Shown here one piece after another: positions 45,962-53,846 of a stretch of 64,000 bases of DNA. The notes beneath the pieces were generated by a model, which saw only the letters and a list, made by a program, of their open reading frames with translations, did no database searches and had not been told where the DNA came from. The translations under genes were made by a program, and so were the position numbers. Origin of the DNA: Bacterioplanes sanyensis (GTDB lineage Bacteria; Pseudomonadota; Gammaproteobacteria; Pseudomonadales; Oceanobacteraceae); assembly GCF_014652515.1 (NCBI RefSeq), contig NZ_BMYY01000002.1, positions 531,055 through 595,054 on the forward strand, given 5' to 3'. Each line of letters begins with the position of its first letter. Positions within the stretch are counted from its first letter, which is position 1.

Positions 45962-46414
45962 TCAGAGTTTTATTTTCAGGGCGCTTTTGGGTATGCAGCA
46001 GCAGGGCAGAATTTCATCTTCATCGATAAACGCCAGCGGCTCTTTGTGATAGTGCACGGAGCCTTGCTGTAACTGTACGCGACAGCTACCGCAATAGCCA
46101 TCTCGGCATTGGTAATGCACGTCGACACCTTGTGCTTCTAATGATTCCAGCAACGAGGCTGCATGTTGGAACACCACTTCGCGGCCATCCTGTAAGGCAA
46201 CGGCATAACGAGGCGGTTGCATTTCTTCCGACAGCGGTAGCTGGGGCGAAGCTTCCGGCTGCTCAGGATTCGATTCAGGCAGATACAGCTCTGCCTGATC
46301 GGGCTCAGGTGCAGCCTCTGGTTCGATGATTTCCAGTTCGAAGTCTGGCTCTGGGGTGGCAGGCTGGCCGTCGAGATCAAACTCCTCCGGCCAGTCGGTT
46401 TGACGATTGGGCAT
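45962..46414 (-). CDS. yfaE: YfaE-like 2Fe-2S ferredoxin with N-terminal extension
   Basis: 150 residues. The C-terminal domain (about 70-150) has the plant-type cluster ligands in CRDGYCGSC plus a later Cys in ILPCCCIP, and is typical of YfaE, which maintains the diferric-tyrosyl cofactor of NrdB. The first 65 residues are an acidic, Pro/Glu-rich extension absent from the ~84-residue E. coli protein. The ATG shares one base with the nrdB stop (TGATG). Confidence 0.88.
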   Translation of the reverse strand: MPNRQTDWPEEFDLDGQPATPEPDFELEIIEPEAAPEPDQAELYLPESNPEQPEASPQLPLSEEMQPPRYAVALQDGREVVFQHAASLLESLEAQGVDVHYQCRDGYCGSCRVQLQQGSVHYHKEPLAFIDEDEILPCCCIPKSALKIKL

Positions 46415-47547
46415 CACAGGTCGAAATCGCCAAAGTCGGCGGTATCTACTTCGCTGTCGATCGCTCCCACCAGGTAAGAGCTGATTTCAGCTTCTTGTGG
46501 CGCTACCTGAACGTTGTCGCTGTTGAGCCAAGCGTTAATCCAAGGCAGTGGGTTGTTTTTGACTTCCGGGAAGATGGGGTCAAAGCCCAATGCACTGATG
46601 CGCTGGTTGGTAATGTACTCAACGTATTGGCTGAGGATGTCGGCATTGAGGCCAATCATCGAGCCGTCTTTGAACAAGTAAGTGGCCCAGTCTTTTTCCT
46701 GCTGCGCCGCTTCGGCAAAAATGCGCTCGACATCGTCACGGCACTCTTGCGCGATTTGCGCGAACTCAGGGTCGTCTTTACCGCGCGCCATGATCTGCAA
46801 TATGTGCTGCGTACCGGTGAGGTGCAGTGCCTCGTCGCGGGCGATCAGTTTGATGATCTTGGCATTGCCTTCCATTTTGGCGCGCTCAGCAAAGGCGAAC
46901 GAGCAGGCAAAGCTGACGTAGAAGCGAATTGCCTCCAGCACGTTGACGGACACCATGGTCAAGTACAAGCGGCGCTTGAGCTCATGCATGTTTACGTCGA
47001 TGGTTTGGCCATTGACCGTATGCACACCTTCACCCAGCTGCACATAGTAGTTAGACAGCTCGATAAACTGGTCGTAATACTCGGTAACAGAAATCGCCCG
47101 GCGCACGATGTATTCGTTTTTGGTGATGTCGTCGAAGATCTCAGCCGGATTGGGCACGATGTTGCGCACAATGTGGGTATAAGAGCGGCTGTGAATGGTC
47201 TCGCTGAACGACCAGGTCTCGATCCAGGTTTCCAGCTCCGGCAACGACACGACCGGCAGCAGGGCGACGTTGGGTGAGCGGCCTTGCACCGAGTCGAGCA
47301 AGGTCTGGTATTTCAGATTGCTGACAAAAATGTGCTGCTCGTGGGCTGGCAGGTCAAGAAAGTCTTTGCGATCGTTGGTCAGATCGACTTCCTCTGGGCG
47401 CCAGAAAAACGACAGCTGTTTTTCAATCAGGTTCTCGAAGATTTTGTGCTTTTGCTGGTCGTAGCGCGCGACGTTGACCTGTTCACCAAAGAACATGGGC
47501 TGAGCAAAAGTATCGAATTCGTTGCGATTAAAGGTCGTGTATGCCAT
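46414..47547 (-). CDS. nrdB: Class Ia ribonucleotide reductase beta subunit NrdB
   Basis: 377 residues, ferritin-like fold with [19 protein letters not shown] and the iron-ligand helix [18 protein letters not shown]. It carries the tyrosyl radical that starts ribonucleotide reduction in NrdA. It is separated from nrdA by 115 bases that include an intrinsic terminator, and coupled to the ferredoxin gene. Confidence 0.96.
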   Translation of the reverse strand: MAYTTFNRNEFDTFAQPMFFGEQVNVARYDQQKHKIFENLIEKQLSFFWRPEEVDLTNDRKDFLDLPAHEQHIFVSNLKYQTLLDSVQGRSPNVALLPVVSLPELETWIETWSFSETIHSRSYTHIVRNIVPNPAEIFDDITKNEYIVRRAISVTEYYDQFIELSNYYVQLGEGVHTVNGQTIDVNMHELKRRLYLTMVSVNVLEAIRFYVSFACSFAFAERAKMEGNAKIIKLIARDEALHLTGTQHILQIMARGKDDPEFAQIAQECRDDVERIFAEAAQQEKDWATYLFKDGSMIGLNADILSQYVEYITNQRISALGFDPIFPEVKNNPLPWINAWLNSDNVQVAPQEAEISSYLVGAIDSEVDTADFGDFDL

Positions 47548-47592
47548 ACCAGTACGTATCTTGAAGTGGGCTCTGACCGGTGCCCGTCAATC

Positions 47593-47625
47593 AAAAACAG
47601 CGCCACAGTCAAGACTGCGGCGCTG
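47593..47625 (-). terminator. Intrinsic terminator between nrdA and nrdB
   Basis: In the - strand RNA, CAGCGCCGCAGUC pairs with GACUGUGGCGCUG (13 positions, one G-U) around a UU loop and runs straight into UUUUUGAUU. It lies 38 bases after the nrdA stop and 46 before the nrdB start, so part of the transcription should end here. Confidence 0.85.
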
Positions 47626-47662
47626 CACATGCCGTCACCCGGTCAGCGGGCGACGGAATCTA

Positions 47663-49930
47663 TCAGATTTTGCAGGCGCCGCCAGCACAATCGTCTTCAG
47701 CGGCACTTTGTGGGTCCTGCATGCCGTCACGCGTATTGTGGTAATACAGCGTTTTCACTCCATTGCGGTAAGCCGTCAACAGATCTTTCAGCAACTGCTG
47801 CATGGGCACCTTGCCGTCGTAGCGCGACGGGTCATAGTTGGTGTTGGCCGAAATCGCCTGGTCGACAAATTTCTGCATGATGCCTACCAGTTCCAGGTAA
47901 CCTTGGTTGCTAGGAATTTGCCACAACAGCTCATACTGATCTTTTAAGCGATCGTACTCAGGCACGACTTGCTTGAGAATGCCGTCTTTGCTTTGTTTCA
48001 CGCTGATAAAGCCACGCGGCGGCTCGATGCCGTTGGTCGCGTTGCTGATTTGTGAAGATGTCTCAGATGGCATGAGCGCCGTTAAGGTCGAGTTGCGCAA
48101 ACCGTGTTGTGCAATGTCTGCGCGCAATGCTTCCCAGTCGTAGTGCAGCGGCTCTTCGCAGAACTTATCAACATCTTGCTTGTAAGTGTCGATTGGCAGC
48201 AAACCCTGAGCGTAAGTGGTATCGCCAAAGGCACTGCATGCACCTTGTTCTTGTGCCAACTTGTTCGAGGCGCGCAGCAGCCAGTATTGAATCGCTTCAA
48301 AGGTGCGGTGCGTCAGGCCATTGGCGCTGCCATCTGAATACTTGGTACCGTGTTTGGCCAAGTAGTAGGCATAGTTAATCACGCCAACGCCTAAGGTGCG
48401 GCGGGCAATGCTGGCTTTCTCAGCGGCGGGTACCGGGTAATCTTGGTAAGTCAGCAAGCTGTCGAGGGCGCGAACAATTAAGTCGGACAGCTCTTCAAGT
48501 TCGTCTAGGTTGTTCAGTGCGCCCAGGTTGAAGGCGGCCAGGGTGCACAAGGCAATTTCGCCGTCGGGATCGTTGACATCGTTCAATGGGCGAGTCGGCA
48601 GGGCGATTTCCAGGCACAAATTAGACTGGCGCACCGGTGCCTTTTTCGGATTGAACGGGCTGTGGGTATTACAGTGATCGACGTTCTGGATGTAGATGCG
48701 GCCGGTGCTGGCGCGCTCTTGCATCATGGCTGAGAACAGATCAACGGCTTTTAACGTGCGCTTGCGAATGCTGTCGTCGGCTTCGTACTTGGTGTACAGC
48801 TGTTCAAACAGTTGCTGATCTTCAAAGAAGGCATCGTACAGCCCCGGCGCATCGGAGGGCGAGAACAAAGTAATGTTGCCATTTTTGATCAGGCGCTCGT
48901 ACATCAACTTGTTGATTTGCACGCCGTAGTCGAGATGGCGGACACGGTTTTCTTCCACGCCGCGGTTGTTTTTCAACACCAGCAGGCTTTCCACTTCGTA
49001 ATGCCAGATGGGGTAGAACAACGTGGCTGCGCCGCCGCGTACACCGCCTTGAGAGCAAGACTTAACCGCCGTCTGGAAGTGCTTGTAAAACGGAATACAG
49101 CCAGTGTGATAAGCCTCGCCGCCACGGATCGGGCTGCCCAGCGCACGAATACGGCCACCATTGATGCCAATGCCTGCACGTTGTGATACGTATTTCACAA
49201 TCGCTGCAGCTGTGGCGTTGATGGAATCCAGGCTGTCACCGGCTTCAATCAGTACACAAGAGCTGAATTGGCGGGTAGGGGTGCGCACGCCGGCCATGAT
49301 CGGCGTTGGCAGAGATAACTTAAACGTGGAAACAGCATCGTAGAAGCGACGGATGTAGTCTAAGCGGCGCTCTTTGTCGTAAGACGAGAACAAGCAGGCA
49401 GCAATTAACACATACAAAAATTGAGCGCTTTCAAATACCTCGCCGGTGACGCGGTTTTGCACCAAATACTTGCCTTCTAGCTGCTTCACAGCGGCGTAGC
49501 TGAAGTTCATGTCACGGCTGTGATCGATAAAGCCGTCCATCGCTTCAAACTCTTCGCGCGTGTAATCCTCCAGCAAGTGGCGATCATAGCGGCCGGATTC
49601 AACCATGGCTGCCACCTGATCAAACAAGGCGGGTGGCTCAAAGCGGCCATAGGCTTTTTTGCGCAAGTGGAAGATGTTCAGGCGGGCCGCCAAGTACTGA
49701 TAATCCGGTGCTTGCTCTGAGATCAAATCTGCTGCTGCTTTGATCAGAGTTTCGTGAATTTCAGAAGTCGGGATGCCATCGTAAAACTGTAAATGAGCTT
49801 TGAGCTCCACTTCAGATACGGACACTTTGTCTAGGCCTTCGGCGGCCCAGGTAATAACTTTGTGGATTTTATCCAGGTCGAGAGATTCTTGACGCCCGTC
49901 GCGTTTGCTGACTCGCAGCTGAGTGTTCAT
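47663..49930 (-). CDS. nrdA: Class Ia ribonucleotide reductase alpha subunit NrdA
   Basis: 755 residues: N-terminal ATP-cone for allosteric control (LRVSKRDGRQESLDLDKIHK), the ten-stranded barrel with catalytic residues (NLCLEIALP; LCTLAAFNLG; LMPSETSSQISN) and a C-terminal redox Cys pair (DDCAGGACKI). ATG 49930 matches the E. coli N terminus; the frame also has a TTG at 49951. Expression is probably set by the NrdR and DnaA elements upstream. Confidence 0.96.
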   Translation of the reverse strand: MNTQLRVSKRDGRQESLDLDKIHKVITWAAEGLDKVSVSEVELKAHLQFYDGIPTSEIHETLIKAAADLISEQAPDYQYLAARLNIFHLRKKAYGRFEPPALFDQVAAMVESGRYDRHLLEDYTREEFEAMDGFIDHSRDMNFSYAAVKQLEGKYLVQNRVTGEVFESAQFLYVLIAACLFSSYDKERRLDYIRRFYDAVSTFKLSLPTPIMAGVRTPTRQFSSCVLIEAGDSLDSINATAAAIVKYVSQRAGIGINGGRIRALGSPIRGGEAYHTGCIPFYKHFQTAVKSCSQGGVRGGAATLFYPIWHYEVESLLVLKNNRGVEENRVRHLDYGVQINKLMYERLIKNGNITLFSPSDAPGLYDAFFEDQQLFEQLYTKYEADDSIRKRTLKAVDLFSAMMQERASTGRIYIQNVDHCNTHSPFNPKKAPVRQSNLCLEIALPTRPLNDVNDPDGEIALCTLAAFNLGALNNLDELEELSDLIVRALDSLLTYQDYPVPAAEKASIARRTLGVGVINYAYYLAKHGTKYSDGSANGLTHRTFEAIQYWLLRASNKLAQEQGACSAFGDTTYAQGLLPIDTYKQDVDKFCEEPLHYDWEALRADIAQHGLRNSTLTALMPSETSSQISNATNGIEPPRGFISVKQSKDGILKQVVPEYDRLKDQYELLWQIPSNQGYLELVGIMQKFVDQAISANTNYDPSRYDGKVPMQQLLKDLLTAYRNGVKTLYYHNTRDGMQDPQSAAEDDCAGGACKI

Positions 49931-50070
49931 GTTGTGTGTGCCTGTATTCAAGGATTTGACTCCCCGATCCCTGATGGATCAAATCATCCGTAAAATGCTT
50001 GACGTCGCCACTAAGGTGTGGATGCATCCCTTGTAAGTGGCTGACATAAAAGCAGAAATATTGAGAGAGA

Positions 50071-50086
50071 CACAAGATAATGCGGT
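50071..50086. promoter_or_regulatory. NrdR-like box 1
   Basis: CACAAGATAATGCGGT overlaps the -10 of the proposed nrdA promoter. It shares CAAGATA and TG.GG with box 2, whose centre is 33 bases (about three helical turns) away, the usual arrangement of paired NrdR boxes. Confidence 0.65.
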
Positions 50087-50102
50087 GTTAGGGTTAATTC
50101 AA
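50074..50102 (-). promoter_or_regulatory. Sigma-70 promoter of nrdA
   Basis: On the - strand TTGAAT (50102-50097) and TATCTT (50079-50074) are separated by 17 bases. The pair lies about 145-170 bases before nrdA, with one NrdR-like box over the -10 and the other just behind the -35. Confidence 0.6.
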
Positions 50103-50103
50103 C

Positions 50104-50119
50104 CCCAAGATATTGTGGG
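50104..50119. promoter_or_regulatory. NrdR-like box 2
   Basis: CCCAAGATATTGTGGG is a 16-base imperfect palindrome (6 of 8 pairs) just upstream of the proposed -35 and resembles NrdR boxes. Confidence 0.7.
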
Positions 50120-50134
50120 TTTGACGAATCGAGG

Positions 50135-50143
50135 TGTGGATAA
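50135..50143 (-). promoter_or_regulatory. DnaA box upstream of nrdA
   Basis: TTATCCACA on the - strand is a perfect DnaA box. DnaA-ATP controls nrdAB in E. coli, so replication-coupled control is likely here too. Confidence 0.7.
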
Positions 50144-50301
50144 GTTGTTAGCCATTGGTGGACACAAAACTGCCGTTGTAGGCGCCATCTGCTTGCCTGG
50201 CTTTTGTTGCTGTTTCGGTTACTGTGCAACGGTGCGTAACAAAGGCTAAAGTAATAGCATTACCAATTGCTCATCGATGTTACAGGGGAATAAACAAGCT
50301 C

Positions 50302-51042
50302 ATGCGTAACCAAGAATCCGGCGCGGCGGCAGAAGAAAATTGGCGCATTTTGATCGTCGAAGACGATGAACGATTGGCCACTCTTACCAAAGATTATCTT
50401 GAGAGCAATGGACTTGAGGTTTCGGTTGAAGGTGATGGCAGCCGCGCGATTGAGCGGATAAAAAATGAGCAACCAGATCTAGTGGTGTTAGATTTAATGC
50501 TGCCCGGCGAAGATGGTTTGGCGGTGTGCCGTATTGTGCGGCCTTATTACAAAGGCCCCATTTTGATGTTGACCGCTCGCACAGAGGATCTGGATCAAGT
50601 GCTTGGGTTAGAAATGGGCGCAGACGACTACGTTGCTAAGCCAGTTCGCCCTCGTGTGTTATTGGCGCGCATTCGCGCATTATTGCGTCGCGTGCGTGAC
50701 ACCTCTGTCAGTGGCACAGAAGAGCAGGGCAGTGATAACCGTCTTACGTTTGGCAATCTGGTGGTCGATAACGCCATGCGCGAGGCGTGGTTGAACGGTG
50801 AAAGCATTGACCTGACCAGCGCTGAGTTTGACCTGTTGTGGTTGTTGTGCAGCAGTGCTGGGCGAGTGTTGACCCGTGAGGAAATTTTTCATCAGCTGCG
50901 CGGCATTGAGTACGATGGCCAAGATCGCTCCATTGATGTTCGTGTCTCCCGCATTCGTCCAAAAGTGGGCGATGACCCCATGAACCCCAAACGTATCAAA
51001 ACCGTGCGCAGCAAGGGCTACTTGTTCGTCAAAGAACTGTGA
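50302..51042 (+). CDS. rstA: RstA-like OmpR-family response regulator
   Basis: 246 residues: receiver (EDDERLATL; Asp in VVLDLMLPGEDG; VAKPVRP) and winged-helix DNA-binding domain (LTSAEFDLLWLLCSSAGRVL; RSIDVRVSRIR; RIKTVRSKGYLF). The DNA-binding part resembles E. coli RstA closely. ATG 50302 is chosen; CAGGGG lies 13 bases before. An exact RstA-box lies just beyond the partner kinase gene, which supports the name. Confidence 0.82.
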   Translation: MRNQESGAAAEENWRILIVEDDERLATLTKDYLESNGLEVSVEGDGSRAIERIKNEQPDLVVLDLMLPGEDGLAVCRIVRPYYKGPILMLTARTEDLDQVLGLEMGADDYVAKPVRPRVLLARIRALLRRVRDTSVSGTEEQGSDNRLTFGNLVVDNAMREAWLNGESIDLTSAEFDLLWLLCSSAGRVLTREEIFHQLRGIEYDGQDRSIDVRVSRIRPKVGDDPMNPKRIKTVRSKGYLFVKEL

Positions 51043-51055
51043 CGAGGGCAGCACC

Positions 51056-52618
51056 ATTTTTATCCGAGTCTATGCCGGATTGCTGGCAGCTTTGTTGGTG
51101 GTGGGGCTGCTCTGTACCGCTGCCTTACAGCTCATTAACGTTGTCCGTACCGCTCAGTTTAACGAGGACATTGTTAACGGCACCATGGTGTTGCTGTCGC
51201 AACGGCTGCGGCAAGACCCAGGGGCCCTCAGTGACTTAGCCGCGCGTTTTGACGCGCAGCTCAGTTTGTTACCCGCCGAGCAAGCGACACACGATGGCTA
51301 TGAGCGGCGTCGTTTGCAGCGCGGCCGAGTCGTGATCAAAACCAGTGATGATGGCCGCACAGCTCAATTGCTGCGGCAGATGAATAATGAGCAGGTGTTA
51401 AAGGTTCGTCTCAATACCGTGACGGACGTTCAAGCACAGGCGTCGGCCTATTTACTGCTAGAAGATTGGCAGCGTAGCGGTGAAGCCATCGATTCTTTTT
51501 TGGCACGTATGCAGCCGGCCTTCGGCTTTCCCTTGTCTGTAGTGGCCATTGATGATTTGTTCCTGTCGAATAGCGATTATGCGCGTATGCAATACGGCGA
51601 TGTGCTCGTACGTATTGCCATCGAAGGCAACCAAGCAGAGGCGTTGGTCAAGCTTCCCGGGCGTCCACAGGCGCTGCGACTCGGCCCAATTAAAGCGTTT
51701 AACCCATACTCTTGGCAGGCCATTGCGGTGGTTGCCGTGATTGGCTTTATGTTGCTTGGCTTGGGCGTTTATTCGGTGGTGAACTCGTTTGAAGTACGTT
51801 TGCGCAAGCTAGAACAAGCAACCAGCCGCTTAGCTCAGGGGCACTTGAACGCACGTGTGGCAGTGCATGGCGGTGATGCCGTGCAACGCTTAGGGGAAGC
51901 GTTTAACAAAATGGCGGATCACATTCAGCGCTTAATTTCGATTCAACGGGAGATGGTCAGGGCAGTGTCGCACGAGCTGCGCACACCGGTGGCGCGCATT
52001 CGCTTTGGTCTACAGATCATAGAAGACAGCGTGTTGGGTGATGCGTTCGTCGGTAAGCAGCTAAAGGGTATGGATGCGGACATTCAAGAACTCGATGAAC
52101 TGATCGATGAAATTTTGACCTACGCTCGGTTGGAAGAGGGTGGTCCGCTGCTGGACTTTCAGCGCGCTAACGTGGCGGATTTGGCACTGCAAGTAGTGGA
52201 AGAGGCGCGGCCGCCAGCTCATGTAAGCGTACATTATCGAGGACAGGCGGTAGACCAGGCCTTGCCTGTTGAAGTTGAGCCTCGCTATGTGCACCGAGCG
52301 ATTCAAAACCTAGTTGGCAATGCTGCTCGCTACGCACGCAGCCGTGTTGAGGTCAGCTGCTGTATTGGCAATGATACTTGCCGTATTGATGTGGAAGATG
52401 ATGGGCCAGGCATTCCAGAGGAGGATTGGGATAAGGTCTTTACCGCTTTTGCCCGCCTTGATGATAGTCGCACCCGCAGCTCTGGCGGCTATGGCCTAGG
52501 TTTATCTATAGTGCGCCGTATTGTCTACTGGCACGGTGGGCGTGCTCTGGTCGGGCGGAGCGATGCCTTGGGCGGGGCACGGTTTAGCCTGATTTGGCCG
52601 CGGCGTCACCCTGATTAA
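51056..52618 (+). CDS. rstB: RstB-like sensor histidine kinase, probable AUU start
   Basis: Membrane kinase: TM1 at the N terminus (RVYAGLLAALLVVGLLCTA), a periplasmic domain of about 190 residues, TM2 (AIAVVAVIGFMLLGLGVYSV), HAMP, H-box VSHELRTPVARIRFG, and HATPase (LVGNAARYAR; DDGPGIPEED; GGYGLGLSI). No ATG or GTG lies at the expected place. ATT 51056 sits seven bases after GAGGG (51044-51048) and gives the usual FIRVYAGLL opening; the first standard start is TTG 51080, which has no ribosome site. Partner of the RstA-like regulator. Confidence 0.82.
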   Translation: MFIRVYAGLLAALLVVGLLCTAALQLINVVRTAQFNEDIVNGTMVLLSQRLRQDPGALSDLAARFDAQLSLLPAEQATHDGYERRRLQRGRVVIKTSDDGRTAQLLRQMNNEQVLKVRLNTVTDVQAQASAYLLLEDWQRSGEAIDSFLARMQPAFGFPLSVVAIDDLFLSNSDYARMQYGDVLVRIAIEGNQAEALVKLPGRPQALRLGPIKAFNPYSWQAIAVVAVIGFMLLGLGVYSVVNSFEVRLRKLEQATSRLAQGHLNARVAVHGGDAVQRLGEAFNKMADHIQRLISIQREMVRAVSHELRTPVARIRFGLQIIEDSVLGDAFVGKQLKGMDADIQELDELIDEILTYARLEEGGPLLDFQRANVADLALQVVEEARPPAHVSVHYRGQAVDQALPVEVEPRYVHRAIQNLVGNAARYARSRVEVSCCIGNDTCRIDVEDDGPGIPEEDWDKVFTAFARLDDSRTRSSGGYGLGLSIVRRIVYWHGGRALVGRSDALGGARFSLIWPRRHPD

Positions 52619-52624
52619 CATCTG

Positions 52625-52638
52625 TACATTTCGTTACA
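52625..52638 (+). promoter_or_regulatory. Exact RstA box
   Basis: TACATTTCGTTACA fits the published E. coli RstA consensus TACATNTNGTTACA at every fixed position. An inverted half-site TGTAAC follows at 52653-52658, two helical turns away. It lies directly after the rstB-like stop codon. Confidence 0.8.
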
Positions 52639-52680
52639 GAAACCCTGACAGCTGTAACAGACTCCCTTGTGAGTTCAGGC

Positions 52681-52767
52681 CATTATGACCGTGCGTATCC
52701 CTAGGAGACGTGGTGAGAATGTAGCGAAGTTATTCGCTTTTATGGGGCTCGTTTGAGCCCTTTTTTT
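52681..52767 (+). ncRNA. Candidate RstA-controlled small RNA
   Basis: A CATTAT -10-like element (52681-52686) stands about 61 bases after the centre of the RstA box, if transcription starts near 52693. The transcript would be about 75 bases with a hairpin AGCGAA-GTTA-TTCGCT (52723-52738) and the terminator hairpin at 52745. The only frame (ATG 52684, 23 codons) has no ribosome site. Confidence 0.5.
52744..52767 (+). terminator. Intrinsic terminator downstream of the RstA box
   Basis: GGGCTC-GTTT-GAGCCC (52745-52760) is followed by seven T residues. It ends either the rstAB-like transcript or the proposed small RNA. Confidence 0.88.
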
Positions 52768-52780
52768 GTGCCTGTCGTTT

Positions 52781-53704
52781 CTACTCAGGTACGTCAGCGG
52801 CAACAATGCCGGGCAGGTCCCGCAGGCAGGTTTCCAGGGCCTGAGCTAAAAAATCCCGCATGTAATGGCTATGGCTGTGTTCTTTGCGCACGGCTGCATA
52901 CAAAGTGGGCCAGATTCCTTCACCTAATTGGCAGGCGGTAATTAGGTTTGCCTCAAGATAAGGATGCAAGGCCCAGTTAGGTAAGCAAGCTATGCCACGG
53001 CCACTGGCCACTAGCTGCACCATCATCAGCGTCAGTTCTGTTTCGCGCGTCGCCTTGGGCTCGACACCGGCGGGCGTTAGAAAGCGTGAAAAAACGTCCA
53101 GCTTATGGCGCTGAACCGGATAGTGAATCAGCGTTTCATCCATCAGCTGCTGCGGCTGAATGCGGCGTTGTTGAGCCAGCGGATGCTGGTGGCTGACGGC
53201 CAACAGTGATTGGTAACGAAATAAGGGCTGATAGTGAATGGCAGGATTGCTCTCCGGGTCGGATGTAATCACTAGGTCAATATCGCCGCGCAATAAAGCC
53301 GGTAAAGGGTCGAAGTTGAAGCTGGTGCTCAGGTCAATTTCCACATCGGGCCAGTGGTCGCGAAAGCCATTGATGGCCGGCATCAGCCAGTCAAAGCAGC
53401 TGTGACACTCGATGGCCATGTGCAAACGGCCGCTGTGGCCGCTGGCGAGTTTTTCCAGATTGCGCTCGCAAGCGCGTATTTGCGGCAGTATCTGGTCGGC
53501 TAACTGCAGAATCTCAAGCCCTGCACGGGTAAAGCGCAGCGGTTTGGTTTTGCGTTCAAATAGCGCCGCCCCTAGCTTTTCTTCCAAGTCTTTCAGCTGA
53601 TGAGACAACGCCGACTGGGTCAGATGCAAGCGACGGGCAGCTTCGACCAAGGTGCCGCCATCACGCAGCGCGGTCAGTGTGCGCAGGTGCTTCAAATCGA
53701 GCAT
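52781..53704 (-). CDS. metR: LysR-family methionine biosynthesis regulator MetR
   Basis: 307 residues: N-terminal HTH (GTLVEAARRLHLTQSALSHQ) and a LysR effector domain. The sequence from residue 1 (MLDLKHLRTLTALRDGG) and the ECHSCFDWLMP segment are typical of MetR, which uses homocysteine as co-effector. A TGAA-N5-TTAA element close to the known MetR half-palindrome (TGAA-N5-TTCA) lies at 53707-53719 just before its start. Divergent from glpK. Confidence 0.88.
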   Translation of the reverse strand: MLDLKHLRTLTALRDGGTLVEAARRLHLTQSALSHQLKDLEEKLGAALFERKTKPLRFTRAGLEILQLADQILPQIRACERNLEKLASGHSGRLHMAIECHSCFDWLMPAINGFRDHWPDVEIDLSTSFNFDPLPALLRGDIDLVITSDPESNPAIHYQPLFRYQSLLAVSHQHPLAQQRRIQPQQLMDETLIHYPVQRHKLDVFSRFLTPAGVEPKATRETELTLMMVQLVASGRGIACLPNWALHPYLEANLITACQLGEGIWPTLYAAVRKEHSHSHYMRDFLAQALETCLRDLPGIVAADVPE

Positions 53705-53846
53705 TATTAATTCATTTCAATATTGTTGGGTTGTTTATCATAACGGCTCAAGATCAAGTTTGGCCAATGAGAACTGAGTGAAAACTGCTGGTGACTACTG
53801 AGCGGCGTCAGTAATATGCGCACCCAATAACAATAAGGGGTTCACC

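Larger units (their letters stand above)
49931..50301. other. Divergent nrdA / rstA regulatory region
   Basis: No gene is seen. It holds the nrdA promoter, two NrdR-like boxes, a perfect and a weaker DnaA box (the weaker TGTGGATGC at 50017-50025), and presumably the rstA-like promoter, which could not be placed. Short open frames here lack ribosome sites. Confidence 0.6.

Noticed and set aside
46495..47277. 260-residue + strand frame
   Set aside because: Lies antisense within nrdB, which is certain from its protein motifs.
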